A stretch of 64,000 nucleotides of DNA from Tengunoibacter tsumagoiensis (GCF_003967535.1 NZ_BIFR01000002.1:1240001-1304000), one strand, 5' to 3'. Shown: positions 1 to 9,009, counted from the first letter of the stretch. Numbers and translations: made by a program. The notes: generated by a model not told the origin, from the letters alone.

Positions 1-1849
1 TCATGGTTGCACCTTCAATTAGTAATGAGGTAATGGACTTTTGAAGCTCATCCGGGTTATCTGAGAGGGTGAGAATCATCGCCCCCATTCCTGTTGCGAT
101 TATGGAGACGACATCACTGAGCAATCCTTTCCCTGTCCCCTGCTTTGGGGCGTCGATGAGGGCCATGGGCACATGTCGCTTGATTGCAGGCCGAAGTAGT
201 GGCGTAAGCAGAAGCCCCAACGCGTTAGCCTTGTCAGCATCGGTAGCATAGGGGAACTCTCCAATCACGTCCCAGATTAGAGTCAGTGCTGCCTGTCGTT
301 GCTCAGGTGTCGGGTCTAATGGGACTGACAGGTTCCCCATGCCTTCCTGAGGCGCATAGTACAGCCGCGATTTTTTATCATATCCTGATGCAGACAGAAC
401 ACTCCCGTCCTGGCGGATTACTGGCGTCTCGACAATCGCTGTCAGCGGGGGAAAAGGGAGATAGGGTTTGTTACTCTGCCGGGCCAGGATCTGTTCTGCA
501 ATCTCTTTGGGCGGGGAAACGGGATATTGTATAGAACCACCCTCTTCTACACTCGCTTTTTTCAAGCGATAGAAGTTCGCTGAGTGAGTCATCACTTCTT
601 TTACTTCTGGAACGCTCATTTGCGTAATAATGGGGCGTTTCTCTTCGTCCTGCCCAATGCTCACGAGCCGCGCTGCTTGAAGAAACAGGGTTGGTGCATG
701 TTGTTCCGCGTGTTGAATTGCCTCGATCGCTTTATCGACCGCATTTCGCAGCTGGTCAGTGCCAACAATAATATCTGGCAGTGGTGCTTCCCCATCTGGG
801 TGCCTCTGGCCTGTGGTTGGGGGAGACCCATGACCATTCCCATTAGAGGCTTGGCCAGATGAAGGTAAGAGGTCTGATTCAGGGAGCATATGAGAAGGTT
901 CGGAGATGACCATAGTTTTTGTATTGATCACCCAGGGCTCACGTTTCTTGTGGCTATCTTTATATGCGCTGGCCAGGCTCGCAAAGGCTTCCTCACGCGT
1001 ATAGGGTTCATATCCCCCCTTCGTATTCTCCTTTGGCGTCTGTTGACAATAGCGCTCGAGAATCTCTCTGGCCATTTCGAGCGAGTAGTGATGGTCGCGT
1101 AACTGGCAGGCCAGCCAGAAGCCAGTATCATTGCGGCCAGCTTCTTTCTTGATGACTCTGGTAAGTGCTCGGGTGAGCAGTGTCTCATGCGCGGTCTCTG
1201 CGACCTCTGGGACTGATGCATTGGGAGACTCCTCTGATAGGGCTATGCGGTGTTCAGGAAGGGCTGACTGGTGCAGAAATGCGACGAGTGCCTCAGGAAG
1301 TTGCAACAGGTCATCGGGTTCTGGGTCACGGAGCCAGAGATAGCGGCCAGCATGGCTCTCCCCACAGAAGAGGGCATTGCCTCCGTCTCCTCGAATATCG
1401 AGCCCTGGCCAGCGTTGACCCAGCTCTTTATTGCTTTTGCCAGCCAGCGTTGGCACATGCCACCCTGGGTGATGGAAATGGACGTGATAGCCACCAGACC
1501 CTGTCTGCACATGAGGCGAGAGCCCAAGTTGCTCGAGAGTCTTTTGTCCGGATTTCCCATCAAAATCAAGAACTACCCTTTGATTAATGGCCCCTGTCAC
1601 CAGAGACCAGAGGGGCGGTTGATAGGTCTTCTGCCAGTATTCCACCTCTTGCAAAGAGGGGTGCCGGTTCTGAAGTGATCCCCAGGAGAAACGCTTCGGA
1701 GTGCCGTCTTTATTCAACCCACCAATCCTGACAGGTCCCTTATCTTTATCGCAGGGAAGAATTGACCATTGGAAATGGCGTACAGTATAGCGCGCCGTCT
1801 GGAAGGGTTCTTGTTCATTCCAGATGGCACTCATGGATGTGGTTGTCAT
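1..1849 (-). CDS. Primase-polymerase / ATPase replication protein (partial, runs off left edge)
   Basis: A single open frame of 616 codons runs from the ATG at 1849 to the window edge with no stop, so the C-terminus is outside. The start is preceded by AAGGGGGA at a good distance. The N-terminal ~200 residues fit an archaeo-eukaryotic primase (bifunctional primase/polymerase) domain: VVLDFDGK near residues 92-99 (metal-binding acidic pair), GGYHVHF near 119-125, and LDIRGDGGN near 150-158. A second domain carries a P-loop-like GTGKG at about 571-575, as in primase-helicase proteins of phages, plasmids and integrative elements. Expected role: priming and unwinding during replication of the element. 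It heads a minus-strand replication/modification region with a helicase and two DNA methyltransferases. The fold assignment rests on motifs seen by eye; the exact family is not settled. Confidence 0.8.
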   Translation of the reverse strand, partial: MTTTSMSAIWNEQEPFQTARYTVRHFQWSILPCDKDKGPVRIGGLNKDGTPKRFSWGSLQNRHPSLQEVEYWQKTYQPPLWSLVTGAINQRVVLDFDGKSGQKTLEQLGLSPHVQTGSGGYHVHFHHPGWHVPTLAGKSNKELGQRWPGLDIRGDGGNALFCGESHAGRYLWLRDPEPDDLLQLPEALVAFLHQSALPEHRIALSEESPNASVPEVAETAHETLLTRALTRVIKKEAGRNDTGFWLACQLRDHHYSLEMAREILERYCQQTPKENTKGGYEPYTREEAFASLASAYKDSHKKREPWVINTKTMVISEPSHMLPESDLLPSSGQASNGNGHGSPPTTGQRHPDGEAPLPDIIVGTDQLRNAVDKAIEAIQHAEQHAPTLFLQAARLVSIGQDEEKRPIITQMSVPEVKEVMTHSANFYRLKKASVEEGGSIQYPVSPPKEIAEQILARQSNKPYLPFPPLTAIVETPVIRQDGSVLSASGYDKKSRLYYAPQEGMGNLSVPLDPTPEQRQAALTLIWDVIGEFPYATDADKANALGLLLTPLLRPAIKRHVPMALIDAPKQGTGKGLLSDVVSIIATGMGAMILTLSDNPDELQKSITSLLIEGATM

Positions 1850-1880
1850 AGAAGCAATTCCCCCTTTGCATCACGAGCGC

Positions 1881-2441
1881 TCATGTGAACACTCCATTCC
1901 AAAGTGCTAAATTTTGTGGACGCGTTTTTGCAGGTGAGACGCGTTGGGCAACCACCCCAAACTGACTGAAAACTTCAAGGAAGCATTCTCTTTGAGGTCC
2001 CAGGTAGACAAAGATGGTTCCATGAGTGTGCCCACACTCTTGCAGGATCTTCCCCGAGCTGGGGGTGAAGAAGCCAACCTTATGATCGGTAAAACAGATA
2101 GGATAATCCCACAGGGGCGAAAACCAGGAAGTATCTGTGCGGCCTGTCGTTAGGAGAATCGCCTCAGAGACGCGGCCCGCTTGATACTCCTGAACTAATT
2201 TCGTGATCCAGACGCCCTGATTTGTCTTCTTCCCAGGCGTCTGGCGGCGTCCAAAGGGAGGATTAAGCCAGACGCGACCTTCCCAGGGGAAGGCTAACCC
2301 ATTCTGTTCCCTGGTATAATAAGTGCCTGCCTGGACGGTCTGGTTAGCAAGCTCTGTTGAGGCAGGGTCCAGATCAATTGCACCCATGACTTCTCGAGCT
2401 GCTTGTAAGTAGCGAGCGGGAGTATACCATTCATCACTCAT
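1881..2441 (-). CDS. Phage-type DNA N6-adenine methyltransferase (Dam family)
   Basis: 186 residues. It begins with the DEWYTP signature typical of phage-type DNA N-6-adenine methyltransferases, followed by the AIDLDPAS segment (AdoMet-binding region, residues ~21-28) and NPPF at ~60-63 (catalytic motif IV, N/D-PP-Y/F). The predicted reaction is AdoMet-dependent methylation of adenine in DNA. Its ATG overlaps the helicase stop codon by four bases (ATGA), which points to translational coupling and one transcript with the helicase and probably the cytosine methyltransferase. Length matches small phage or plasmid Dam proteins. A likely purpose is shielding the element's DNA from host restriction; no cognate nuclease was seen next to it. 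Confidence 0.88.
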   Translation of the reverse strand: MSDEWYTPARYLQAAREVMGAIDLDPASTELANQTVQAGTYYTREQNGLAFPWEGRVWLNPPFGRRQTPGKKTNQGVWITKLVQEYQAGRVSEAILLTTGRTDTSWFSPLWDYPICFTDHKVGFFTPSSGKILQECGHTHGTIFVYLGPQRECFLEVFSQFGVVAQRVSPAKTRPQNLALWNGVFT

Positions 2442-4108
2442 GTACCTACTTTCGATCCTTTCTGTGCTTTCTGCGCTTTTTTTGCAACAATCTGATCAAT
2501 CAAGTCGGAGGCCTCACCCCGTGTGATTCCCGGTCTAACTGCCACACGATGCTTCTTCAGAAGCGAGATCTGCTTTTCAGAAGCGGGAGTCGATCTCCAG
2601 GGGGCCTGTATGTCTACGAGGACAAGGTTCCGTTCATCTTTTTCGAGGAGGCGTGCTTTCATCTCTGCATGCTGTTGAGCCCAGGCAAGAGGGGCTGCTT
2701 GAAGCCAGAGCTGTCCTTCATAGGTAGGAGAGAGAAAGGCCCAGACATCATAGGTCTCCTCTGGCTTTCGTGAGGGAGTGAGCAGGATGCGGTGTTTTTG
2801 GGCACCCACCTGCAAGCAGTAGCTGTTATTATGGCATTTCTCCCAGGGACGTGAGCTAAACAAATTGACTGCCTCATCAATGTGTCGTTCTTCAGAAAGC
2901 GTACGGACAGGTGCAATCTTCTCTTGTTCTGCCTGTTTCTGGCGTTTGACACATTGAAGTACGGTTTCATGATCCTGGAGTGTGATTCCCAGAGCACCTT
3001 CAATCGTTTGAGGGAGAAGATGCTGTTTCTGTTTGATACAATTATCGGTCAGATCCAGCAGAAGGCATTGAGTTTTGCCTTCTGCAACACGGAGGCCACG
3101 CCCAAGGCTTTGTAAGAAGACGACAGGCGAGAGTGTGGGTCTGGCCATGATGACACATTCAATGAGCGGTTCATCAAAACCCTCCGTCAAGACCATTACT
3201 GTTGTCAGGACAGTGAGTCCGCCTTCATGAAATTTTTGATAGAGACGGCGGCGTTCTTCGCGAGGAGTCTGACCAGTGATAGTTGCGGCTGCAACACCTT
3301 TTGTAAGAAAGACCTCTGCAAGATGCTGTGCATGTGCAACCGTTACCCCAAAGCAAACGGCCCTTTTTCCAGGAGCGTGCTCTTGATAGGCCTCGACAAC
3401 GCGCACATTACGTGCTGGCGTATCAATAGCTCGCTCAAGATCTTGGACTTGAAAGTCTTTCTCTCCCTCTGTACTCTTCGCAAGACGAACCGCTTCTAAT
3501 GAGGTCTCCGTTCGGATAGCAACTGCTTTTAGATCACTGAGTCGCCCACTGGTGATTGCATCAACAATGGTCATTGAGAAAACGGGAGGGCCAAAGATGG
3601 GTTCAAGTGAACGTTGGTCGAAGCGATTGGGGGTTGCTGTGACTCCGAGATGAAAGGCCTTATTGAGCTCCTGAAAGACTTTTTGATATTTGGGAGCAGG
3701 CGCATGATGGCATTCATCGCAGATAATGAGGCCGAAGCCGAAATGCTTCAGTTTTTTGAGGTGACGTGTCTGGTGGATAGTGTCAATACTCGCCACTGTT
3801 ACGGGATCTCCGTATTCATGCACCCCACCCCCAACTTTTCCAACGGCACAATCAGGGGAAATCCTTTGCAGCTTCATGCGTGCCTGTTCGAGTAGCTCAT
3901 CACGATGAGCTATGATTAATACCGGAGACCCTTTCTCTTGTAACCACCATGCAACCAGAAAACTAAAGAAAACGGTCTTGCCCCAGGCAGTGGGGGCGAC
4001 GACAAGAGCCTGACCTGTCGAGTCAAGACGAATCATCTCCAACACCTTCTCCAGAGCCTCTTGCTGGTCTGGAAAGAGTGTAATGACTGGAGAAGGTACA
4101 TGATCCAT
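2438..4108 (-). CDS. DEAD/DEAH-box superfamily 2 helicase
   Basis: About 556 residues from the ATG at 4108, which has a strong GGAAAGGA ribosome site; an upstream in-frame ATG at 4180 would add 24 residues but has no ribosome site. SF2 helicase motifs appear in order: APTAWGKT (Walker A, ~38-45), DECHH (motif II, ~131-135), TATPNR (motif III), and QSLGRGLR (motif VI). This layout matches RecG/UvrB-like and type III restriction helicase cores (ResIII plus helicase C). The C-terminal ~170 residues match nothing I recognise. It is flanked by two methyltransferases, but no endonuclease motif was seen in it, so a replication or repair helicase of the element is more likely than a restriction subunit. 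Confidence 0.88.
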   Translation of the reverse strand: MDHVPSPVITLFPDQQEALEKVLEMIRLDSTGQALVVAPTAWGKTVFFSFLVAWWLQEKGSPVLIIAHRDELLEQARMKLQRISPDCAVGKVGGGVHEYGDPVTVASIDTIHQTRHLKKLKHFGFGLIICDECHHAPAPKYQKVFQELNKAFHLGVTATPNRFDQRSLEPIFGPPVFSMTIVDAITSGRLSDLKAVAIRTETSLEAVRLAKSTEGEKDFQVQDLERAIDTPARNVRVVEAYQEHAPGKRAVCFGVTVAHAQHLAEVFLTKGVAAATITGQTPREERRRLYQKFHEGGLTVLTTVMVLTEGFDEPLIECVIMARPTLSPVVFLQSLGRGLRVAEGKTQCLLLDLTDNCIKQKQHLLPQTIEGALGITLQDHETVLQCVKRQKQAEQEKIAPVRTLSEERHIDEAVNLFSSRPWEKCHNNSYCLQVGAQKHRILLTPSRKPEETYDVWAFLSPTYEGQLWLQAAPLAWAQQHAEMKARLLEKDERNLVLVDIQAPWRSTPASEKQISLLKKHRVAVRPGITRGEASDLIDQIVAKKAQKAQKGSKVGT

Positions 4109-4185
4109 TAAGAGGTATCCTTTCCAAAAAATGCCCTGCTGTCGTTGGGCAGAGACAGCAGGGGAAGAATAGAATGTCATCAGTT

Positions 4186-5541
4186 CTAGCAGAGAGAGTC
4201 TGTCATGCGTTTGGTAAGGAGAAACATCACGGGTGGTGTGACTGCATTCCCTAGTTGCTTTACCTGTTCACGTCGCGTTCCTGTAACGATATAGGTATTG
4301 GGAAAAGCCATCGCGGCCTGGATCTCTTTCGGGGTCAACATACGAAAACCACAGTCTTCGACTGCTGGGATGCCCGATGTATTTGCAACAACTAGAGCAT
4401 GTCTGGCCAGGGTAGTAACTGTCGGGGTTGCATCTTGCACTGGTGCCATCTTCCCGTGATTGTAGTAGGTCATCAGCCAGGTAGGAGGAACTACCAGGCT
4501 ATGGTGATTTCCACTTGCACACATAGTGGATGTTGGGGAAGAGAGGGCACGAGGGCGGTATTCTCCTAAATGATCTAAGATAAATGGAGGGACGGTGATC
4601 CCATTGCTATCATATGCCGTCTGGGTTGGAAAGGGCTGTTCAAAAAGTGCTGCAGGGCGTGCATCAGGGTGATTCAGATTGCAAAGGAAGGGTTCCTGTG
4701 CAAATTTCTCCAACCCATAGGCAATACGTTTCATGGTTTTAGGACGCAACGGCTTAGCACGATCGCCGATCCGTGGAGCAGGATTGTCCCAATCAATCGC
4801 ATTTGCTGCCGCATAATAATAAGGTGTAACTTCGTTCGCATCTAGCGGGCACCGATACACATATTGCTGTTTATATTTCCCGTACTGTCTCTGAGGATTC
4901 TTCCAACATTGCACAGATGCCACATCCTTCCCACATTGCGGACAATAGGCAGTGGGGGTGATCTTGAGATTGGGACGGCGATTCTTTCTCTTCCATGCAA
5001 TAAAGTACATCCGATCTCGGCTTTGAGGAGTAGGATGCGCATACATACTATTGAAGTAGACAAGTTTATAGTCATATCCGAGACTTCGCCACGCCTGAAG
5101 CCAGGCATGGAACGGCTTCCAGAGAAGAGCATCCACCACATTTTCAAGAATGACCCCCTCATAACCATGGCATTCCGCCCAGTCCAGGGGCGTCCACATG
5201 GTACATCTCGAGCGCTCTTCCGCCTCATCAACCGGGGTCACATCTCCTTGTTCCCAGAGCTCCATTTGTCCCTGCCCTTTGCGCTTCCGTCCTTTGGCAA
5301 GGCTATGACTGGTGCATTCTGGTGACGCAATAAGTAGGGTGGTGGCAGGAAATTGTCTTGGGTTTGCCTGATGGAGGTCTGTTAACACATGCCGAGTGTG
5401 GGGATGATTGGTGTGATGCGTTTCAACTGCCCGCTTCCAATGGTTAATGGCAAGCCGAACGGTTACCCCCGCTTGCATCGCGCCGGTGCTGGACCCCCCG
5501 GCACCACAAAACATGTCCGTGACGGTAATATCGAGTGTCAT
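4186..5541 (-). CDS. C5-cytosine DNA methyltransferase
   Basis: About 451 residues from the ATG at 5541, chosen for its AGGAGGATCAAGG ribosome site; a longer frame from 5598 lacks one. Motif I is MFCGAGGSSTG (residues ~10-20); motif IV is SPECTSHS (~73-80), where the catalytic cysteine follows PE rather than the usual PP, a form I associate with phage and mobile-element enzymes; motif VI is ENVV (~133-136); motif X is GNAVTPPV near the C-terminus. The target-recognition region includes CPQCG and a second cysteine downstream, possibly a small zinc ribbon. Predicted reaction: AdoMet-dependent 5-methylation of cytosine in a specific DNA site. It lies upstream of the helicase and Dam genes on the same strand. 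No matching restriction enzyme was found nearby. Confidence 0.92.
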   Translation of the reverse strand: MTLDITVTDMFCGAGGSSTGAMQAGVTVRLAINHWKRAVETHHTNHPHTRHVLTDLHQANPRQFPATTLLIASPECTSHSLAKGRKRKGQGQMELWEQGDVTPVDEAEERSRCTMWTPLDWAECHGYEGVILENVVDALLWKPFHAWLQAWRSLGYDYKLVYFNSMYAHPTPQSRDRMYFIAWKRKNRRPNLKITPTAYCPQCGKDVASVQCWKNPQRQYGKYKQQYVYRCPLDANEVTPYYYAAANAIDWDNPAPRIGDRAKPLRPKTMKRIAYGLEKFAQEPFLCNLNHPDARPAALFEQPFPTQTAYDSNGITVPPFILDHLGEYRPRALSSPTSTMCASGNHHSLVVPPTWLMTYYNHGKMAPVQDATPTVTTLARHALVVANTSGIPAVEDCGFRMLTPKEIQAAMAFPNTYIVTGTRREQVKQLGNAVTPPVMFLLTKRMTDSLC

Positions 5542-5683
5542 CCTTGATCCTCCTATAGAGAAGAGATGAAGTGGTGAATGGTGGCATATCAAGTTCAATT
5601 CTCGTCAAGAAAGCCCTCTCAGTCTGCTCTTTTGAACTAAAACTAACTGAGAAGCATGCTCAGAGAGGGCTTGAGAGAGGTAT

Positions 5684-6145
5684 TTAAAGAAGAAACAACT
5701 TCTGCTGAGGGGTGCCTGGCTCTGTGGTGCGCGCTTTCAGAGGAGTGGGCGGATTCGCTGGCATCGGTCGCACGACCCCAGGTAGGAGTGCCATAGGGTC
5801 CTGCCAATTGGGGAAGGCCTGCTCTTCCTTGCGATCCCACCAGCGGTAACGCCAGCCACGAAACCCTCGCATATAGTTCGGTATGCTGACTGCGTGAGCA
5901 TCGCCATGACGCACTAGCCCAAAGCGGTTGCCGGGAAAGTAATCAATCCGCACGAGCGGAGCAAACCCACGAAGCGCGCCGTTATACACGATATACACAC
6001 GATCCCCAGGCCGCATTTTTGGTGTGGCACCGTAGAGGTAGAAGTGCCATTCTTCCCCACTCCATGGGGCACCTGCTGCATCGCCTTCATTAATCCAGCG
6101 ATCAAGACCAAAAGACTGCGGGACTGTTACAACCACATCACCCAT
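5684..6145 (-). CDS. Hypothetical protein, possible ASCH/EVE-like fold
   Basis: 153 residues from the ATG at 6145, which follows a clear GAAGGAGGG ribosome site. The segment KMRPGDRVYIVYNG followed by RGFAPLVRID resembles the core of ASCH/EVE (PUA-like) domains, which bind modified bases or RNA. This is pattern resemblance only. The protein is rich in tryptophan and proline, has no membrane segment, and ends in a proline-rich tail. Position next to two DNA methyltransferases makes recognition of modified DNA attractive, but that is inference. Confidence 0.6.
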   Translation of the reverse strand: MGDVVVTVPQSFGLDRWINEGDAAGAPWSGEEWHFYLYGATPKMRPGDRVYIVYNGALRGFAPLVRIDYFPGNRFGLVRHGDAHAVSIPNYMRGFRGWRYRWWDRKEEQAFPNWQDPMALLPGVVRPMPANPPTPLKARTTEPGTPQQKLFLL

Positions 6146-6211
6146 AGAACCCTCCTTCTTTGAAGGATAAACAGGCAAGAAAACCGCTGAAAAACAGAAT
6201 CTTCTGGTAGT

Positions 6212-6598
6212 TCACTGAATGACCTCAATTTCAGGACACTGTGCTTGAAGGAGTTCAATGACAGTATGGCGGTGGCAGGTTGCATAATGTTTACAGGCAC
6301 ACAGTACAATTGGCTGATAGCCTGCCTGCATGAGACGAACCAATTCAGCAATTCCTTTGTCTGGGTCTTGAATCTTAATAGGCATGTCTGGTTGATTATA
6401 GTTGATATTTCCTAAGGCCTGGATCGTGAGGTAGCGTGCTCCCCAGCGTTCCTGTAACCGGCGTTTGTTCCATTCTGGATGCCAACGCGATACGGGTCGA
6501 AACCGAATATCAACCAGGACAGTGGAGAGATCCTCCATCCATGTGACAAGCTTTTGTTCAGCAGCAGGGTCTGCATAGCCTAATGCAAAAACCTTCAT
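6212..6598 (-). CDS. DUF488 family protein
   Basis: 128 residues from the ATG at 6598 (AAAGGAAAGAG ribosome site). It begins MKVFALGYADP and contains VLVDIRFRPVSRW and, near the C-terminus, CACKHYATCHR; the conserved cysteines and the CHR triplet are characteristic of DUF488. The biochemical role of the family is not established; members are small soluble proteins common on mobile elements and in diverse bacteria. It follows the ASCH-like gene on the same strand and is probably part of the same accessory set. Confidence 0.8.
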   Translation of the reverse strand: MKVFALGYADPAAEQKLVTWMEDLSTVLVDIRFRPVSRWHPEWNKRRLQERWGARYLTIQALGNINYNQPDMPIKIQDPDKGIAELVRLMQAGYQPIVLCACKHYATCHRHTVIELLQAQCPEIEVIQ

Positions 6599-6745
6599 AA
6601 GACTCTTTCCTTTGCACGTTCTGGGACATGATCCTGAAAAACAGGCCTTCAGCCACGCCATTGTGCTGAGAAACCTGCTATTTCTACTACACTCTTGATC
6701 TCTTTGGGCAAAGCCAGTTGGAGGGGCGCGAAGCACCCACTCTTC

Positions 6746-6952
6746 TCAAGAACTTTTTTTACCTGTCGTGGATGGTTGAACCTCCCCAATGATTTCCAGG
6801 ATCTGATCCTGTCCAATCGATTGATAGCCATGCTCCTGGTTCACCAGCTGGACATGATCATCGTACACTCGTCGCACTCTGGCCGTATCCAGCCCACCAT
6901 CCTCGACCACATACCGGACGATATCTCCTTCAGTAATGTTTTGATTTGACAC
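6746..6952 (-). CDS. Small hypothetical protein (68 aa, GTG start)
   Basis: Starts at a GTG at 6952 preceded by GGGAGGG. The sequence has a beta-rich look with GDIVRYVVEDGG and RVRRVYDDHVQLVN, reminiscent of small SH3-like barrels (KOW/DUF1918 type) that bind nucleic acid; this is weak resemblance only. No membrane segment. It lies between DUF488 and an 88-residue hypothetical gene. Confidence 0.55.
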   Translation of the reverse strand: MSNQNITEGDIVRYVVEDGGLDTARVRRVYDDHVQLVNQEHGYQSIGQDQILEIIGEVQPSTTGKKSS

Positions 6953-6959
6953 AGATCTT

Positions 6960-7150
6960 ACCCTCCCTTAAGTGAACCTCTAACAGATACCACAAGCCTT
7001 CAAGGGTTTCTGTTTCCAGGGTATTTCCTCCATGTGTGTGCCAACGCGTCTACATTGGCACACGTGTTAACGGACGAGCGCAGTGCACCACCGGCTCGCA
7101 CCAGCCTACCCCCTAAATCGGCAATAGGCTGAGACGAACGGCAAGGCTTC
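6960..7150. other. Gene-free stretch with two inverted repeats
   Basis: Two dyads lie between the 68- and 88-residue genes: GTGTGCCAA (7036-7044) paired with TTGGCACAC (7055-7063), a perfect 9-bp arm with a 10-nt spacer, and AGCCTA (7103-7108) paired with TAGGCT (7125-7130). Neither is followed by a T run on the minus strand, so they look more like operator or structured leader elements than terminators. Function unknown. Confidence 0.4.
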
Positions 7151-7152
7151 TT

Positions 7153-7419
7153 TCAGGGACGGTTGGACCAGCCAGAGAACAGATCAATATGGTTGGCGCG
7201 ACACGCATTGACTGCCTGCCTCCCATGACTCACAACCTGAGCCTGTCCATTGATAATGAGAAGGCCTTCTCTTGCGGCTGTGACCTCGTAGACAGCATGT
7301 TCCCCATCAATGCCGTAGTAATAAGCTGTACCAGTCTCCTCTACTTGAAGATCCTGATTATCCTGGTTGAACGCTTTTCCCAGACTGGTCCCCCAGGGAT
7401 TCTTATGAAAGATGTCCAT
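7153..7419 (-). CDS. Hypothetical protein (88 aa)
   Basis: Starts at 7419 with a strong AAGGAAGGAGA ribosome site. No recognisable domain. The middle region (TGTAYYYGIDGEHAVYEVTA) alternates in a beta-like way and there is no transmembrane segment. It is encoded next to the GTTYACC-repeat region and on the same strand as the surrounding accessory genes. Function unknown. Confidence 0.55.
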   Translation of the reverse strand: MDIFHKNPWGTSLGKAFNQDNQDLQVEETGTAYYYGIDGEHAVYEVTAAREGLLIINGQAQVVSHGRQAVNACRANHIDLFSGWSNRP

Positions 7420-7572
7420 TCAGGTCTCCTTCCTTCGGTGTAGAAAACATTGTGGTTTTTGCTTAAGCAGATGTAGTCAACAGGTTTTGTCAAACACACC
7501 CAGGCCCCTAAAAACGTCTTGCAGGAAAACAGGTACTCAGGTTAATGGCATGTCGACCGAAAAACAGGGGGG

Positions 7573-8501
7573 ATGTTTACCTGGGTGTGTACAGAGGTTG
7601 ATGAAAAGTGTTCACCAGAGGAGTTCACCAGTGCAAAAACAAAGGTGTTTACCAGGGTCAGCGGAAATGTTTACCAGCGGCTGGGTAGAGGTGTTTACCC
7701 AAGTTGGGAAACGGGCAAGCTATCGACCACAGTCCCGTCATGGACGACATCGTCCAGTAAGTCTTCCTCCTCCTCTTCGTTTTCCAGATCCTCTAGTTGG
7801 GATGAGGATTGTGCTAAGAGATACATTTCATAGGCATCTTTGACAGGCTTGACTGTTTTCATGTAATTGCCCCCTATATTTCTCCAGCTCATCTTTCGGC
7901 GGATATGGTCAGTAAGAATCCGTTGCACCACTTCTGGTGCCAACCCTTCGACTATCAAGGGAGGAAGAGCTTCTAGCTGTCCCAGATCCTCGGTGTGCTG
8001 CTTTGGGGCTGACTTAAGCAGTTTGGGACCTTTTTGACGAGGGCTAGCAAGAGCACGAGACCCCTCCTGACTGCCACTTCGAGACTGCTTCACCTCACTT
8101 ACGCTGATCTCGACCTTGCGGATAGTATGACTCACCTGAGTAAAGCCATTGGAGAGATTATCCATGAGCCGTGCAAGATCCTCAATCTGTTGGAACATCT
8201 CACTGCGTAATCCATCAAAGCGTTGATCGAGATGGGCCAGGTCCTCTGGACGAGCGTTGACCAGAACGTTTACCTGTTCTCTTGCTGACTGCTCCTGTTC
8301 ACCCAGAGTGTTCACCAGTTCCGTGACCCGTTGCTCTAAAGCGTTCACCTGAACTCTCATAGTATCCATACTTACTTGAATGGAGGTGAACAGGTTGGCC
8401 TGGCTTTGTTGAAGAAACGCGGCAAATTCTGTCAGGTGTGCCTGCATATCTTTAGCCTTTACCACTTCGTGTTCACCACTGTTTTCTTCTGGTAGGTGAA
8501 C
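7573..8501. repeat. GTTYACC motif array (iteron- or centromere-like)
   Basis: Thirteen exact GTTYACC motifs lie in about 0.93 kb. On the + strand they begin at 7575, 7610, 7623, 7647, 7669, 7693, 8268, 8297, 8310, 8343 and 8471; two inverted copies begin at 8385 and 8495. Single-mismatch copies occur at 8256 and 8601. The extended consensus is TGTTYACCWG. In the gene-free part the spacings are 35, 13, 24, 22 and 24 bp, close to one or two helical turns; the 13-bp step recurs at 8297-8310. Copies inside the coding sequence fall in different frames and both orientations, so protein repetition does not explain them. A replication-origin iteron cluster, partition site or regulator-binding array would fit. 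Confidence 0.6.
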
Positions 8502-8942
8502 AATGATGGTATAGCCAATTCCTGCAATAACCCGCAGGAAGAGGAGAAATTTACCAGCTATTCCTGAGAAGTCCCAGATCAGAGATGCCACAGTAATTAA
8601 GGTCAACAGACCAAACATACTGCACAAGGAGAACAATAAGACGGCCTTCACTTTGTTGCCGCTCCGTTGCGTTTTGCGTGCAAGTTGGAGCGCACCGGCC
8701 AGGATGATCTCTGGCGCGATACTCATCACCGTTTGAGCACCATAAGTCAAAGTGGGCGACCAGTGGGCGGCACTTGGGATAACCGTCTCTGCGATCATAA
8801 AAAGGGCGCTACCAAACATCATCGGTTCTGCTAAAAGCGATAATAACAGCTTGATCCAACTCGAAAGAGCAGGGATAAAGGGCAGCTCGGCAATAATGCG
8901 TTTGGGTGTCCATTGTTCTTCAGGGGGTGCGGGAGTTGTCAT
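7695..8942 (-). CDS. Membrane protein with coiled coil and putative C-terminal HTH
   Basis: 415 residues from the ATG at 8942 (AAAGGAGC ribosome site). The N-terminal ~150 residues contain about four hydrophobic membrane spans (LLLSLLAEPMMFGSALFMI region, the APEIILAGAL region, VLLFSLCSMFGLLTLITVA and FLLFLRVIAGIGYTIIV). Residues ~160-270 are glutamine/glutamate-rich and coiled-coil-like. After a basic, serine-rich linker, the C-terminal part (QRILTDHIRRKMSWRNIGG and onward) resembles a helix-turn-helix. The gene carries seven of the GTTYACC motifs and its TAA stop lies inside another. A membrane-tethered DNA-binding protein for segregation or regulation is plausible but inferred. It follows the HerA-like ATPase on the same strand. 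Confidence 0.65.
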   Translation of the reverse strand: MTTPAPPEEQWTPKRIIAELPFIPALSSWIKLLLSLLAEPMMFGSALFMIAETVIPSAAHWSPTLTYGAQTVMSIAPEIILAGALQLARKTQRSGNKVKAVLLFSLCSMFGLLTLITVASLIWDFSGIAGKFLLFLRVIAGIGYTIIVHLPEENSGEHEVVKAKDMQAHLTEFAAFLQQSQANLFTSIQVSMDTMRVQVNALEQRVTELVNTLGEQEQSAREQVNVLVNARPEDLAHLDQRFDGLRSEMFQQIEDLARLMDNLSNGFTQVSHTIRKVEISVSEVKQSRSGSQEGSRALASPRQKGPKLLKSAPKQHTEDLGQLEALPPLIVEGLAPEVVQRILTDHIRRKMSWRNIGGNYMKTVKPVKDAYEMYLLAQSSSQLEDLENEEEEEDLLDDVVHDGTVVDSLPVSQLG

Positions 8943-9009
8943 AATAGAAGCTCCTTTGTCGATAGTGGATAAACCGATGCTAGCAAACGATATTCTTGTG
9001 AGAAGGTTT

